Positions 1 to 6,844 of a stretch of 9,236 bases of DNA are shown here, piece by piece (positions within the stretch are counted from its first letter, which is position 1; each line of letters begins with the position of its first letter). The notes beneath the pieces were generated by a model. The model was given only the letters and a program-made list of their open reading frames with translations, had not been told where the DNA came from and ran no database searches. Where the stretch lies: positions 995 through 10,230 of the forward strand of contig PFXB01000090.1 of the NCBI GenBank assembly GCA_002791435.1. The letters run 5' to 3'. The translations under genes and the position numbers were made by a program. The stretch comes from a candidate division WWE3 bacterium CG_4_9_14_3_um_filter_43_9 (lineage in GTDB: Bacteria > Patescibacteriota > CPR3 > GCA-002780085).

Positions 1-9
1 ACAAACTCC

Positions 10-1485
10 ATGCCGAAATTAAAAATCACAAGATCATCTCTGATTTTTGGCTTGCTGATCTCGATTTTTCTGGGCTTGGTCTGTATTTTTTTCCTCACAG
101 ACCCGCCCGTGTGGCCGGACGAGGCTTTATATGCTGATATCGCCGCAAACCTTGCCACACAGAACCGATTAGGCAGCAATCTTTGGCAAGGAGTGATTCC
201 CGGAATCGAAACCCACGCCCTGTTTTATCCTCCTGTCTTTTTCTATACTCTTGCTCTTCAATATACACTTTTCGGCGTTTCCATTCTCGCCCAAAGATTG
301 TTTTCCGTTCTGGCTGCTTTGGGAGTGATTGTTATTTTCTATGCTTTCAGCCGACGAGTGATCAAATCTGCTGTACCCTGGTTTTCCTTAATACCGGTGG
401 GCCTCTTGGTGTTTGATTTTATGTTCCTTAAAGCCGCGCGCCTCAGCCGGCCAGAAATTTTCGTTCTTTTCTGGGGAATGCTGGCTCTTTATCTGTATAG
501 AAAAGCGACTGACAATTTCCACTTGTCCCGTTCCAATTTCTTTCTTTCCTTAAGCGGACTTTCTGCCAGCCTCGCCTTTTTAAACCACCCCGTGGGAATC
601 TTTGTGGCAGCCGCCATTACGCTTGACTGGTTCTTGCGCCTAAAGACAAGGATTTTCCTCTCGCGTAAATTTTATCTTTTCTCCTTGTGTTTTCTCTTGC
701 CGGTCGTCCTTTGGATTCTCAGCCTGCTGCCCAATTTCGACCTTTTCCTCCAGCAGTTTTCCTTAGCCGTCCAACGCAAAAGTATCGACCGGCAGTGGCT
801 TTTTATCGCCTTGACCCAACAACCTTTTCCCGTCATTATGCTTAACTGCTACTATCTTGCCTTGAGTCTCTTTTTTGCTGTCTATTTTTTTGTCCGCCGC
901 CGGAAAGAAGGTCTTCTCCCTTTTCTTCTGCTTGCCTTTGCATGGGCTGTCGCTATCTATGGAAAACAAAACTGGTACTATGTTCTTCCGCTTCCCTTTC
1001 TCTATTTGGCTGGCGGAATTTTCCTGGCGAAACTTAATCCTAAAAAGCAACGATGGATTATAGCCGGAGTCGTAATTTTGCCTGTCTTGATGAATCTGTG
1101 GGTGCTGGCTCTTCTCTCCTCAGCCAATGCGGGAAAATCATATGCTCAATTTTCACAAGCTGTAGCGTCCTCTGTGCCGGAAAAGAGCATTGTTTTTCTC
1201 TCCTCCATTCCTGATCCCTACTTTGGGTTCAAAATGTATAATAAAAATGTTCAATTGTATGAATTCCCGGTTTTGCAAACACCGCTTGCCAATTATGAGG
1301 AGGTTTTAAACAAGTGTGATTATGTTGTCTTCAACGGCTCTTATGAGGAAGTTCTCTTCGGCGATTTTCTGGTGAAATACTTGGAAACCAATCAAAGTGA
1401 GATTGTAGAGATTGGGCAGGAAAGCGACTATCAAACGCTGGTTGTCAAACTCAAGCCGCAGACAGAGCGCCAATCGGTTTTGTAA
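10..1485 (+). CDS. GT39/PMT-type membrane glycosyltransferase
   Basis: A 491-residue polytopic membrane protein of the ArnT/PMT_2-like (GT39-type, GT-C fold) class. Members of this class transfer a sugar from a polyprenyl-phosphate carrier on the outer face of the membrane. Visible signs are a first membrane helix at about 10-30, then the extracytoplasmic acidic motif DPPVWPDE (31-38) with Asp37-Glu38 as the likely catalytic or metal pair. A second loop motif, HALFYPPVFFY (69-79), corresponds to the family's KPPLYY-type segment, and ARLSRPE lies at 143-149. Roughly ten or more hydrophobic segments follow, up to about residue 370, and then a soluble tail of about 120 residues. The start at base 10 puts the first helix in the expected place, but only nine upstream bases are visible, so no ribosome site can be judged and a more upstream start is possible. 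It converges on the double-Nudix gene with a 26-base gap. Donor and acceptor cannot be told from sequence. Confidence 0.88.
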   Translation: MPKLKITRSSLIFGLLISIFLGLVCIFFLTDPPVWPDEALYADIAANLATQNRLGSNLWQGVIPGIETHALFYPPVFFYTLALQYTLFGVSILAQRLFSVLAALGVIVIFYAFSRRVIKSAVPWFSLIPVGLLVFDFMFLKAARLSRPEIFVLFWGMLALYLYRKATDNFHLSRSNFFLSLSGLSASLAFLNHPVGIFVAAAITLDWFLRLKTRIFLSRKFYLFSLCFLLPVVLWILSLLPNFDLFLQQFSLAVQRKSIDRQWLFIALTQQPFPVIMLNCYYLALSLFFAVYFFVRRRKEGLLPFLLLAFAWAVAIYGKQNWYYVLPLPFLYLAGGIFLAKLNPKKQRWIIAGVVILPVLMNLWVLALLSSANAGKSYAQFSQAVASSVPEKSIVFLSSIPDPYFGFKMYNKNVQLYEFPVLQTPLANYEEVLNKCDYVVFNGSYEEVLFGDFLVKYLETNQSEIVEIGQESDYQTLVVKLKPQTERQSVL

Positions 1486-1511
1486 GAAAAACGACAGGCG
1501 GAACAATTAGC

Positions 1512-2621
1512 TCAATAGATCAGTCTCTTCTCGCCTTTTAAGAATCTCCCCGCCAATAAGGCCATTTTGAAGTGAAAATTGTCCCAATTGTAGGTAAAAG
1601 AATCTTGACCAACAGTATATACGATCGGATGTCGACGATTGTCAAAACCCTGGGCGGAAAAACTATAACCTTTCCGGGTATGTACTTTGAGGAGTTCCTT
1701 CAAAGGGCAGGCAAGGAGTGCCACCACCTCTTTCTTTTCTAAGTGATAATGATTGAGCGGCGCATTGTCGCGGATGATAAACATGTCTACCAGATTTTTC
1801 CGCAATTCGCCACCGGAGACATCCACCCCTAAATGGAGTTTTCTGCCAAGATAGGTCAAATCCTTAAATTTATATTCCCGACCCAGTTCTTCTTTCACTT
1901 CACGCAAACCATCGCGGATAGTTTCTCCGGCTCGGTAATGACCGCCGGCTGTCACATCCAATTTTCCCGGCGCCCAACTGGAATCTAAACTTCTTTGCTG
2001 ATAAAGAAGCGCCGGAGTGGGCCTATCTTGCACGATCCACAACACAAAGGTTCCGATCCAATCTCCGTCTTGCCAAGCCTTACTAAGCGGCTTGATTTGG
2101 CCGCTTTTTTGAAAGTCAGGCGGAAGCAGAATGTCAACTTGTTCTTCTTTTGTGCCGTATTTTCTGGTTTCACAGTCAAGATTCGGCAATCCGTTTGGAT
2201 ATCTTTTTAGAAGGTGGTGATAGTCATTCCGGGTAATAAGGCTTAACGGCATTGTGCCGATTTCGGGAAGGGTAAACCAACCGATCTGACTGCATTTATG
2301 CGGCTCAGTGATTTTGGGAACGCCTTTTTTGACTTTGCAAAAGTAGGTCGGAGAAACCCAATGTTGTTTTTCATCCGGGATGAGATGGTCGTATGTCCAA
2401 AGCTGTTCAATAGGCTCTATGTCTAAATCGTATTCCTCTTTCATTTCCCTTATTAAGGCTTCCTCCAGCCTTTCCCCAAATTCAACTCCGCCGCCGGGAA
2501 ATTCCCATTTTCCCCGCTCGTTTCTGGCCTCAACTCCCCGTTGTGACAAAAACAGCTTACCTTGGCGGTTGACGACAACGGCACCCACTCCAACTCCGAT
2601 GTAATCTTTACCTTTTTGCAC
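1512..2621 (-). CDS. Tandem Nudix hydrolase (two Nudix domains)
   Basis: A 369-residue soluble protein with two Nudix domains. Nudix enzymes cleave nucleoside diphosphates linked to another group X, using a metal held by the Nudix-box glutamates. Domain 1 (about 8-140) has a box running G44-E50-R58-E59-E62-E63 with the usual spacing, but Asp65 stands where Gly is typical. It resembles MutT/ADP-ribose-pyrophosphatase-type enzymes. Domain 2 (about 185-350) has G227-E233-R240-E241-E244-E245-G247, with six rather than seven residues between the first Glu and Arg-Glu. Its AGGHYRAGE segment recalls the IPP-isomerase-like or YfcD-like Nudix group. The start is GTG at 2621, supported by a strong AGAGGAG six bases upstream. 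It follows the alpha/beta hydrolase gene by 19 bases and is probably cotranscribed. The stop is TGA. Substrates are unknown, and both domains appear catalytically competent. Confidence 0.9.
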   Translation of the reverse strand: MQKGKDYIGVGVGAVVVNRQGKLFLSQRGVEARNERGKWEFPGGGVEFGERLEEALIREMKEEYDLDIEPIEQLWTYDHLIPDEKQHWVSPTYFCKVKKGVPKITEPHKCSQIGWFTLPEIGTMPLSLITRNDYHHLLKRYPNGLPNLDCETRKYGTKEEQVDILLPPDFQKSGQIKPLSKAWQDGDWIGTFVLWIVQDRPTPALLYQQRSLDSSWAPGKLDVTAGGHYRAGETIRDGLREVKEELGREYKFKDLTYLGRKLHLGVDVSGGELRKNLVDMFIIRDNAPLNHYHLEKKEVVALLACPLKELLKVHTRKGYSFSAQGFDNRRHPIVYTVGQDSFTYNWDNFHFKMALLAGRFLKGEKRLIY

Positions 2622-2627
2622 TTGAAA

Positions 2628-2634
2628 CTCCTCT
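2628..2634 (-). promoter_or_regulatory. Ribosome binding site deciding a GTG start
   Basis: On the minus strand AGAGGAG lies six bases before the GTG at 2621-2619. This is the best Shine-Dalgarno match in the window and supports the GTG start for the double-Nudix protein. It lies in the 19-base gap after the hydrolase stop, consistent with separate initiation within one transcript. Confidence 0.7.
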
Positions 2635-2640
2635 CGGCAA

Positions 2641-3471
2641 TCAGTTAATCTTTTCCAGAAATTTTTTAATTCTTCCTAAACTTTCTTCATTGATAACATT
2701 GGTATGTCCTGCTTTTTTAACCACCAAGAAATCTGAGCCTGGGATAGTCCGAGCAGTCTCATAAGCGGCTTTTAGAGGAATGAGATTGTCTTTCCCGCCG
2801 GACAACAACAAAACCGGAATCTTGATTTGGCGCGACTCATTTCTAACATCCATGGTGATAATTTCCTGAAAAAGCTTTAAGGAAAGATCCAGGCTAACCT
2901 TTTGGATTGCTTGAATGGTATTTTGAGCAGCCGGCAAATTGGTCTCAACTTTCGGTTCAACCATTTTCCATAAGGCTTTGATTAATTTTGGACTGCGAAC
3001 CATTCTGTTGATCAGTGTTCTCAAAAAGGCTATTTTCTGATAAACGGCGATGGTTGCTCTGACCGAGCTGACTATCCAGAAATTCAATTTTTGAGAGGTG
3101 TTGGTTGCGGCGCAAAGAATCAAACCTGAAAGATTCTCCGGGTGGCCAATTGCATAACGCAAAGCTATGATCCCTCCCAATGAAAAACCTGCTACTATCG
3201 GTTTCTCAATCTTTAACTTTTCTAAAAAAGAGTCTAGGAATTCAGCATAGGCAGATAATGAAACCTCGCCTCTCAACTTTTGTGACTGGCCGAATCCGGG
3301 CAAATCAAAAAGATAGAATCGATAGTGGCCGACTGAGTGCCATGCGGAAAAATAGGCGGGTTTGGCTGGCCGCGGCCAGCCATGAACAAAAACCAGGGGT
3401 TTCCCCTGACCAAACTGATAGACGTGAGTCCTGATTCCGTTTATTAAAACAAACTGTTCTTGAAACTCCAT
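2641..3471 (-). CDS. Alpha/beta-fold hydrolase
   Basis: A 276-residue cytoplasmic protein of the alpha/beta-hydrolase (Abhydrolase_1) family. The oxyanion-hole motif HGW is at 30-32, and DLPGFGQS at 56-63 is the typical segment after strand 4. The nucleophile elbow GFSLGG puts Ser97 as nucleophile. Asp228 (in SGGKDNLIP) and His256 (in KKAGHTNV) complete the triad. The helical cap lies between about 122 and 205. Length is normal for the family, and all catalytic residues are present, so an active esterase, lipase or C-C hydrolase is likely; the substrate is unknown. ATG at 3471 is the start, with only a weak purine-rich ribosome site. A TAGAAT at 3507-3502 on the minus strand could be its -10 box, but no good -35 box is visible. 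It is the first gene of an apparent two-gene minus-strand operon with the double-Nudix gene. The stop is TGA. Confidence 0.9.
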   Translation of the reverse strand: MEFQEQFVLINGIRTHVYQFGQGKPLVFVHGWPRPAKPAYFSAWHSVGHYRFYLFDLPGFGQSQKLRGEVSLSAYAEFLDSFLEKLKIEKPIVAGFSLGGIIALRYAIGHPENLSGLILCAATNTSQKLNFWIVSSVRATIAVYQKIAFLRTLINRMVRSPKLIKALWKMVEPKVETNLPAAQNTIQAIQKVSLDLSLKLFQEIITMDVRNESRQIKIPVLLLSGGKDNLIPLKAAYETARTIPGSDFLVVKKAGHTNVINEESLGRIKKFLEKIN

Positions 3472-3650
3472 AGCGATTTTCTTTCTGAGCTAAACTTTCT
3501 CATTCTACCAGATTTGAATTTGAACTTACACCAATTAACCCTAATATCTATTATCCCTGCTTGATCAGAAATTGTAAACTCTGATGAATTTAAACAATCC
3601 GAATGGTTAAAGCTTAAATATACCCAAATAACTTTGATTTGTGATTTAAG

Positions 3651-3812
3651 ATGTTGTTATTTGGGGAATACTCAACCTCTATTTATGGCAAACCCGAGGA
3701 AGTTGAGTATATACGGCTTCTCCAAAACTTCGTTAAATTTCTTGATCTCTTTGGTATTCCATTCGGTCCAGATATATCAAAGACCGACGAGCTTAATACT
3801 TGCGGTTTTTGA
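3651..3812 (+). CDS. Possible small ORF of 53 residues, unrecognised
   Basis: An ATG-to-TGA open frame of 53 codons. The peptide begins MLLFGEYSTS, has an acidic-helical middle (EEVEYIRLLQNF) and ends ELNTCGF. No ribosome site is visible upstream and no family is recognised. The in-phase antisense frame is also mostly open and looks at least as coding-like, so this may be only a shadow of a decayed minus-strand gene. The 9-base inverted repeat at 3668-3710 lies inside it, and its 3' end covers one arm of the 3790/3886 repeat. Past the TGA the same frame stays open to a TAA at 3912-3914. Confidence 0.22.
   Translation: MLLFGEYSTSIYGKPEEVEYIRLLQNFVKFLDLFGIPFGPDISKTDELNTCGF
3668..3710. repeat. 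Inverted repeat, 9-base arms
   Basis: ATACTCAAC (3668-3676) is the exact reverse complement of GTTGAGTAT (3702-3710). Inside it CTC (3677-3679) can pair with GAG (3696-3698) after a three-base bulge, leaving a 16-base loop. Function is unknown; there is no following T run. Confidence 0.5.
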
Positions 3813-3886
3813 TTCGCCCATGTAGCGTTGCTTCGCACGGATTACAAGCGCTTCATCCGCCCCGCCATGCGGGGCGGTATTAAGCT
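3790..3886. repeat. Inverted repeat with 10-base arms
   Basis: AGCTTAATAC (3790-3799) and GTATTAAGCT (3877-3886) are exact reverse complements, 77 bases apart. The right arm abuts the GC-rich hairpin at 3857-3877. A third partial copy of the arm, AGCTTAAATA, lies at 3611-3620. This could mark the edges of a small inserted element, although no target duplication was identified. Confidence 0.45.
3857..3877. repeat. GC-rich perfect hairpin
   Basis: CCGCCCCGC (3857-3865) pairs exactly with GCGGGGCGG (3869-3877) across a CAT loop. It stands out against AT-richer surroundings and has no T run on either side, so it is not a typical terminator. It looks like a dispersed palindrome; its copy number in the genome cannot be known from here. 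Confidence 0.6.
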
Positions 3887-4067
3887 TGGAAAAATAAAAG
3901 AGGTGTTTCGATAATCAGGAACTTCTTTGACAATCATTTTCTGATTGATTCTGCCGATTTTTCCGCTCCGATCGGAAGGAACTTTATCTTTCTCCGCATT
4001 TGAGTCCGTATTTTCAAGAATTTGCTTTTCCGTAAAACTCGTACTATTGTTAAAGAACAAGACTCCG

Positions 4068-5255
4068 ATGGCAGACAATTTTTCCGATCTAAAAATTAAT
4101 GATCCTGAAACTTATCGCAAGTTTGGCTTAATCCTAAAACAGTTCGGTTTAGTTATCGGCACCGTTCCCCTTTACCGCCATGAACATGAAATTAACCATC
4201 CTCTGATCGAAAGTCAGATTCAAGGCCTTTTTAACCTTTTACAAGACTTTTTCCAAACCCAAAAAGAGCTAGTGATTGAAGAGTCAAAAGGTCAGCTGCT
4301 TTTAAACTCGACACCCTTTTTGCTAACCTCAACCGTGCTGGTAACCATGTTGGATTATCTCTTAAAACTCAAGGTTGGCAGTATCAAGATCTATCCGTCC
4401 GTCACTTTCAACGAATTGAAAAAATTCTTTAGCCTTTTTACCTATTCGACTCACCTTGTCGGAACCAGAGAGGAAGTGAAAAACCTCCTGACCCTGTGTA
4501 AAAGCAAGAACATACGGATTATCCAGGCTGAATATGTCAAAGTCTCGGAAAAAGAAACGGTCGTTTCAAGAAAAGATTACACTTTTAAGCTCAAGACTCA
4601 AGGCGAACCGTTGCGGATTGACGAAATCAAAAAATTGATAACTTACTTAAAAGAGGGGGCTTTGCATTTCAAGAAGAAGGAGCTCAGAAAATTTGACCAG
4701 ATTATCCGTGATCCTCAAAATATATCGACTGTCTTATTTTACTCTGCCGCCAAAATACAGGAACTTAAGCTTTTACAAAATGTGGGATCCTGGGAAGATT
4801 TGATTATCACCTATCTCTGGCTGGTAAGTGAATATTTAACCCGCAAAATCCAAGCTGGAAAGCCTTTAGATAAAGAAGTTGCTTTCCTGGAAGACTTCAA
4901 AAGAACACTGGATGCAAGAATCGAAAAAAATAGTCTTCCCATCAAGGAGGAAGGACGACAAAAAATTGAAAAGACCTATACTGAAATTAAGAACAAACTT
5001 ACTATTGAAGGGCTCTTAGTTCAATTTATTAAAGAAAAAGGGAAGCTGGAGGAGATCGAGACCAGACTCTTGCGGGCGATTAACTCAATCGACAGCCAAA
5101 GTCTTCTCTATCGAGCCATTCTGCGAAAAATTAGAGCGGTGGGGCTACCGGCTGAAAAAATTTTTAGGTTGGTGGGTCAAAAACTGCCGCAGGGAGGACA
5201 AGACTCTCTCCATGCATCCTATTCTTCTGCCAACACCTGGGCTTCAAAAACATAA
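4068..5255 (+). CDS. Hypothetical helical protein with a degenerate YPxxHP-type N-terminal domain
   Basis: A 395-residue soluble protein with no membrane segment or signal peptide; not confidently recognised. Residues 33-125 run VPLYRHEHEINHP (33-45), ELVIEESKGQLLLN (67-80), LDYLLKLKVGSIKIYP (95-110) and then an FNELKKFFSLF helix. From memory this order matches the N-terminal domain of many bacterial HD-GYP, GAF or HEAT-repeat signalling proteins, which have a Y-P-x-x-H-P motif, a short beta pair ending in 'vNG', and a 'GI..L.f..GVT..EL..FL' segment. The following NIRIIQAEYVKVSE (148-161) also fits that pattern. The remainder (about 185-375) is charged and helical, without HD, GGDEF or other catalytic motifs. 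ATG at 4068 is chosen because an in-frame TTG at 3945 would add 41 residues that look like a shadow of minus-strand coding. The ribosome site is poor. The 3' end overlaps the Memo-AMMECR1 gene by 37 bases on the opposite strand. Confidence 0.75.
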   Translation: MADNFSDLKINDPETYRKFGLILKQFGLVIGTVPLYRHEHEINHPLIESQIQGLFNLLQDFFQTQKELVIEESKGQLLLNSTPFLLTSTVLVTMLDYLLKLKVGSIKIYPSVTFNELKKFFSLFTYSTHLVGTREEVKNLLTLCKSKNIRIIQAEYVKVSEKETVVSRKDYTFKLKTQGEPLRIDEIKKLITYLKEGALHFKKKELRKFDQIIRDPQNISTVLFYSAAKIQELKLLQNVGSWEDLIITYLWLVSEYLTRKIQAGKPLDKEVAFLEDFKRTLDARIEKNSLPIKEEGRQKIEKTYTEIKNKLTIEGLLVQFIKEKGKLEEIETRLLRAINSIDSQSLLYRAILRKIRAVGLPAEKIFRLVGQKLPQGGQDSLHASYSSANTWASKT

Positions 5256-6766
5256 AGGTCAACCTCTGGATCTTGATAGCAGTTTTCCGGCAATCCGGCT
5301 TTTTGAGTACAAAGTTGTCTCAAAAATTCTTCTTTGCTCCAGCCGGTTTCCGTGGCTACCTGCGGTAAAAAGGTGCCCGAATACATACCTTTTTGCACCA
5401 CCACCCCCTCTTTTCCCAGCTCAATTTCCTGCCAATCCTCGATTTTTCTCTTGGGGGTCATGACTGAAATTTCAATTTTAATCTCTGCCAATTCTACTGG
5501 TTGAATAGGTGAAAAACGCGGATCGTCCGTGGCGGCAGCAATTGTCATCATCTGAATACCCTGCCGCAAAGGCTCATCCGGCTCAAAGCGGCCAATGCAA
5601 CCTCTCAGCTGCCCGTTTTTTCTCAAAGTCACAAATGCTCCCAGATTGTCCTGCAACACAGCAGATGTAGCAATAACTGACGGAATTTTCTGGTGACTTA
5701 TATACTCAACTAAAGTTTCTCTGGCGATTGCTAAAGCCTCTTTTTGAGACTCATTATCCAGCATTACCTCTCCTGAATTTTCGGTTTTACCCCACACTCC
5801 GATGGCAGCATAACCTACCGCCCGCTCATTGTCTCCGGTGACATCGCCTGAGTTTTCGTAAGCAATCTTTTTGAAATCAGTTAAATTCAAAAGCTTGGCG
5901 CTTTGCAAAGCCACTCTTACCGCCTGTGCCCCACAGGCACAGGTTACCAAATTGGGGTAGTCGGCGCTTTCGTTTTTCTTGATCGACTGGGTAAAGATGT
6001 CACTGTTCCCACTCAAAATAGCCTCTATGGTTTCACTGTCAACTTCGTCAGCCACTTTTTTGGAAGGGTAGTGGGACAAGTCTGTGCTCACGACCAACAA
6101 GGTCTGGTCGGAAAGATTATTACTCACTTTGCGGGCTAAACTGGAAAGAGTCTCATCGGCAACCTGGCCGATTAGAACCGGCACGATTTTAAAGTCTGAC
6201 AAAACCTGCTGTAGAAAAATCAATTCGACTTCCAAAGAATGTTCTTGCTCATGCGCCTGACGATTGCTTTTGATCATCTGCGGCTCGTCTGTCAAGGTTT
6301 GTGCCAAATCTTCATCCACCGCTACTTTTCCCAGAGGAGTTTCCCACTCCCCGGAAGGATAAACCGCAATATGGTCAAAATAGACATTGTGACTGACGCC
6401 CAAAAGAATAACCCGGCGATAACTTTGACCTTCGAGCTGTTTAAATCCCCCGGCCGCCACATTTCCCGAATAGTCAATTCCCGCGTGCGGCACAATTAAA
6501 ATCCTCAGCTTCCCGGAAGCTTCAATTTTATCAACACCGCTTAAAAAAGCATTAAGGCGCGCCGCTAATTCCTGGGAATCGGCCGGATAAAAACTGCCGG
6601 CAACGTATGGTTGCCTCACTATACTTTCCGAACGTTGAGTTGAACTTGACGTGGTTTCTCCTTTCGTCTCCTTTGAGTTTTTGTTAGTAAGCGTTGATAT
6701 CGCTCCAAAAAAAATCAGAAAACCTATAATGATTAAAGCCGGAATGACTACTTTTTGAATTTTCAT
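5219..6766 (-). CDS. amrB: Membrane-anchored Memo-AMMECR1 fusion (AmmeMemoRadiSam proteins B and A)
   Basis: A 515-residue protein joining two parts of the AmmeMemoRadiSam system. An N-terminal helix (about 6-26, after MKIQK) and a Ser/Thr/Lys-rich linker (27-50) suggest an uncleaved anchor with the domains outside the cytoplasm. The Memo-like domain (about 53-325) keeps His94 (PHAG), His126 (GVSH), His176 (EHSLE), STDLSHY with His232, and Cys278 (CACG). These match the metal-site positions known from human MEMO1, so metal binding is likely intact. The AMMECR1-like domain (about 338-513) carries the hallmark LRGCIG at 387-392. ATG at 6766 is the natural start, without a clear ribosome site. 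The stop is TAG. The gene diverges from the PABS-like membrane protein at 6845. The usual third component, a radical SAM enzyme, is not in the window. The biochemical role of the system is unsettled, so no reaction is assigned. Confidence 0.92.
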   Translation of the reverse strand: MKIQKVVIPALIIIGFLIFFGAISTLTNKNSKETKGETTSSSTQRSESIVRQPYVAGSFYPADSQELAARLNAFLSGVDKIEASGKLRILIVPHAGIDYSGNVAAGGFKQLEGQSYRRVILLGVSHNVYFDHIAVYPSGEWETPLGKVAVDEDLAQTLTDEPQMIKSNRQAHEQEHSLEVELIFLQQVLSDFKIVPVLIGQVADETLSSLARKVSNNLSDQTLLVVSTDLSHYPSKKVADEVDSETIEAILSGNSDIFTQSIKKNESADYPNLVTCACGAQAVRVALQSAKLLNLTDFKKIAYENSGDVTGDNERAVGYAAIGVWGKTENSGEVMLDNESQKEALAIARETLVEYISHQKIPSVIATSAVLQDNLGAFVTLRKNGQLRGCIGRFEPDEPLRQGIQMMTIAAATDDPRFSPIQPVELAEIKIEISVMTPKRKIEDWQEIELGKEGVVVQKGMYSGTFLPQVATETGWSKEEFLRQLCTQKAGLPENCYQDPEVDLYVFEAQVLAEE

Positions 6767-6783
6767 CTCAATTAATGGATAAT
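6755..6783 (+). promoter_or_regulatory. Candidate sigma70-type promoter for the PABS-like gene
   Basis: TTGAAT (6755-6760) and GATAAT (6778-6783) are separated by exactly 17 bases, matching the -35/-10 consensus at four and five of six positions. Transcription would begin near 6790, giving a leader of about 55 bases before the ATG at 6845. The -35 box lies inside the first codons of the divergent Memo-AMMECR1 gene. The AT-rich core (6778-6786) also offers a TATATT on the minus strand, so both genes may share this region, though the minus-strand -35 box is weak. Confidence 0.45.
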
Positions 6784-6844
6784 ATAGCTCAAGTGCATTT
6801 TAACACTAAGCACCAACAATTCTCAAATCTGAAATGGAAAATCT

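Larger units (their letters stand above)
3472..4067. other. Long region without a clear intact gene
   Basis: About 600 bases between the hydrolase and the hypothetical gene. It holds the upstream sequence of the hydrolase, two inverted repeats, one GC-rich hairpin, a 53-codon open frame on the plus strand and a stronger, broken coding-like signal on the minus strand. Those parts are listed separately. A TTGCTT (4022-4027) and TATTGT (4045-4050), 17 bases apart, could be a weak promoter for the gene at 4068. A TTGACA at 3927-3932 has no matching -10 box. No tRNA, CRISPR or intact transposase was seen. Confidence 0.6.
3672..4090 (-). pseudogene. Decayed minus-strand coding sequence (unrecognised)
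   Basis: Read on the minus strand from about 4090, codons are rich in purine-first triplets and encode a hydrophilic stretch including TEKQILENTDSNAEKDKVPS and then INQKMIVKEVPDYRN. This frame stops at 3842, just past a GC-rich hairpin (3857-3877). In another minus frame the reading resumes with HGGADEALVIRAKQRYMGES, meets a TGA at 3779-3777, then runs through YIWTEWNTKEIKKFN to a TGA at 3674-3672. No ATG starts it; the first available codon is a TTG at 4078. The picture is of a gene broken by one frameshift near the hairpin and one nonsense codon, but no family was recognised. The plus-strand extension 3945-4067 looks like its shadow, which supports starting the next gene at 4068. Confidence 0.33.

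Noticed and set aside
763..1050. Minus-strand open frame inside the glycosyltransferase gene
   Set aside because: It is fully antisense to clear GT39-type coding sequence, has a low-complexity Lys-rich product and no ribosome site; it is a shadow.
3945..4067. N-terminal extension of the hypothetical protein from the TTG at 3945
   Set aside because: These 41 codons look like the antisense shadow of minus-strand coding sequence, there is no good ribosome site, and the ATG at 4068 starts a normal-looking soluble N-terminus.
5903..6499. Two plus-strand open frames antisense to the Memo-like domain
   Set aside because: They lie across strongly conserved Memo motifs on the other strand and encode no recognisable protein.
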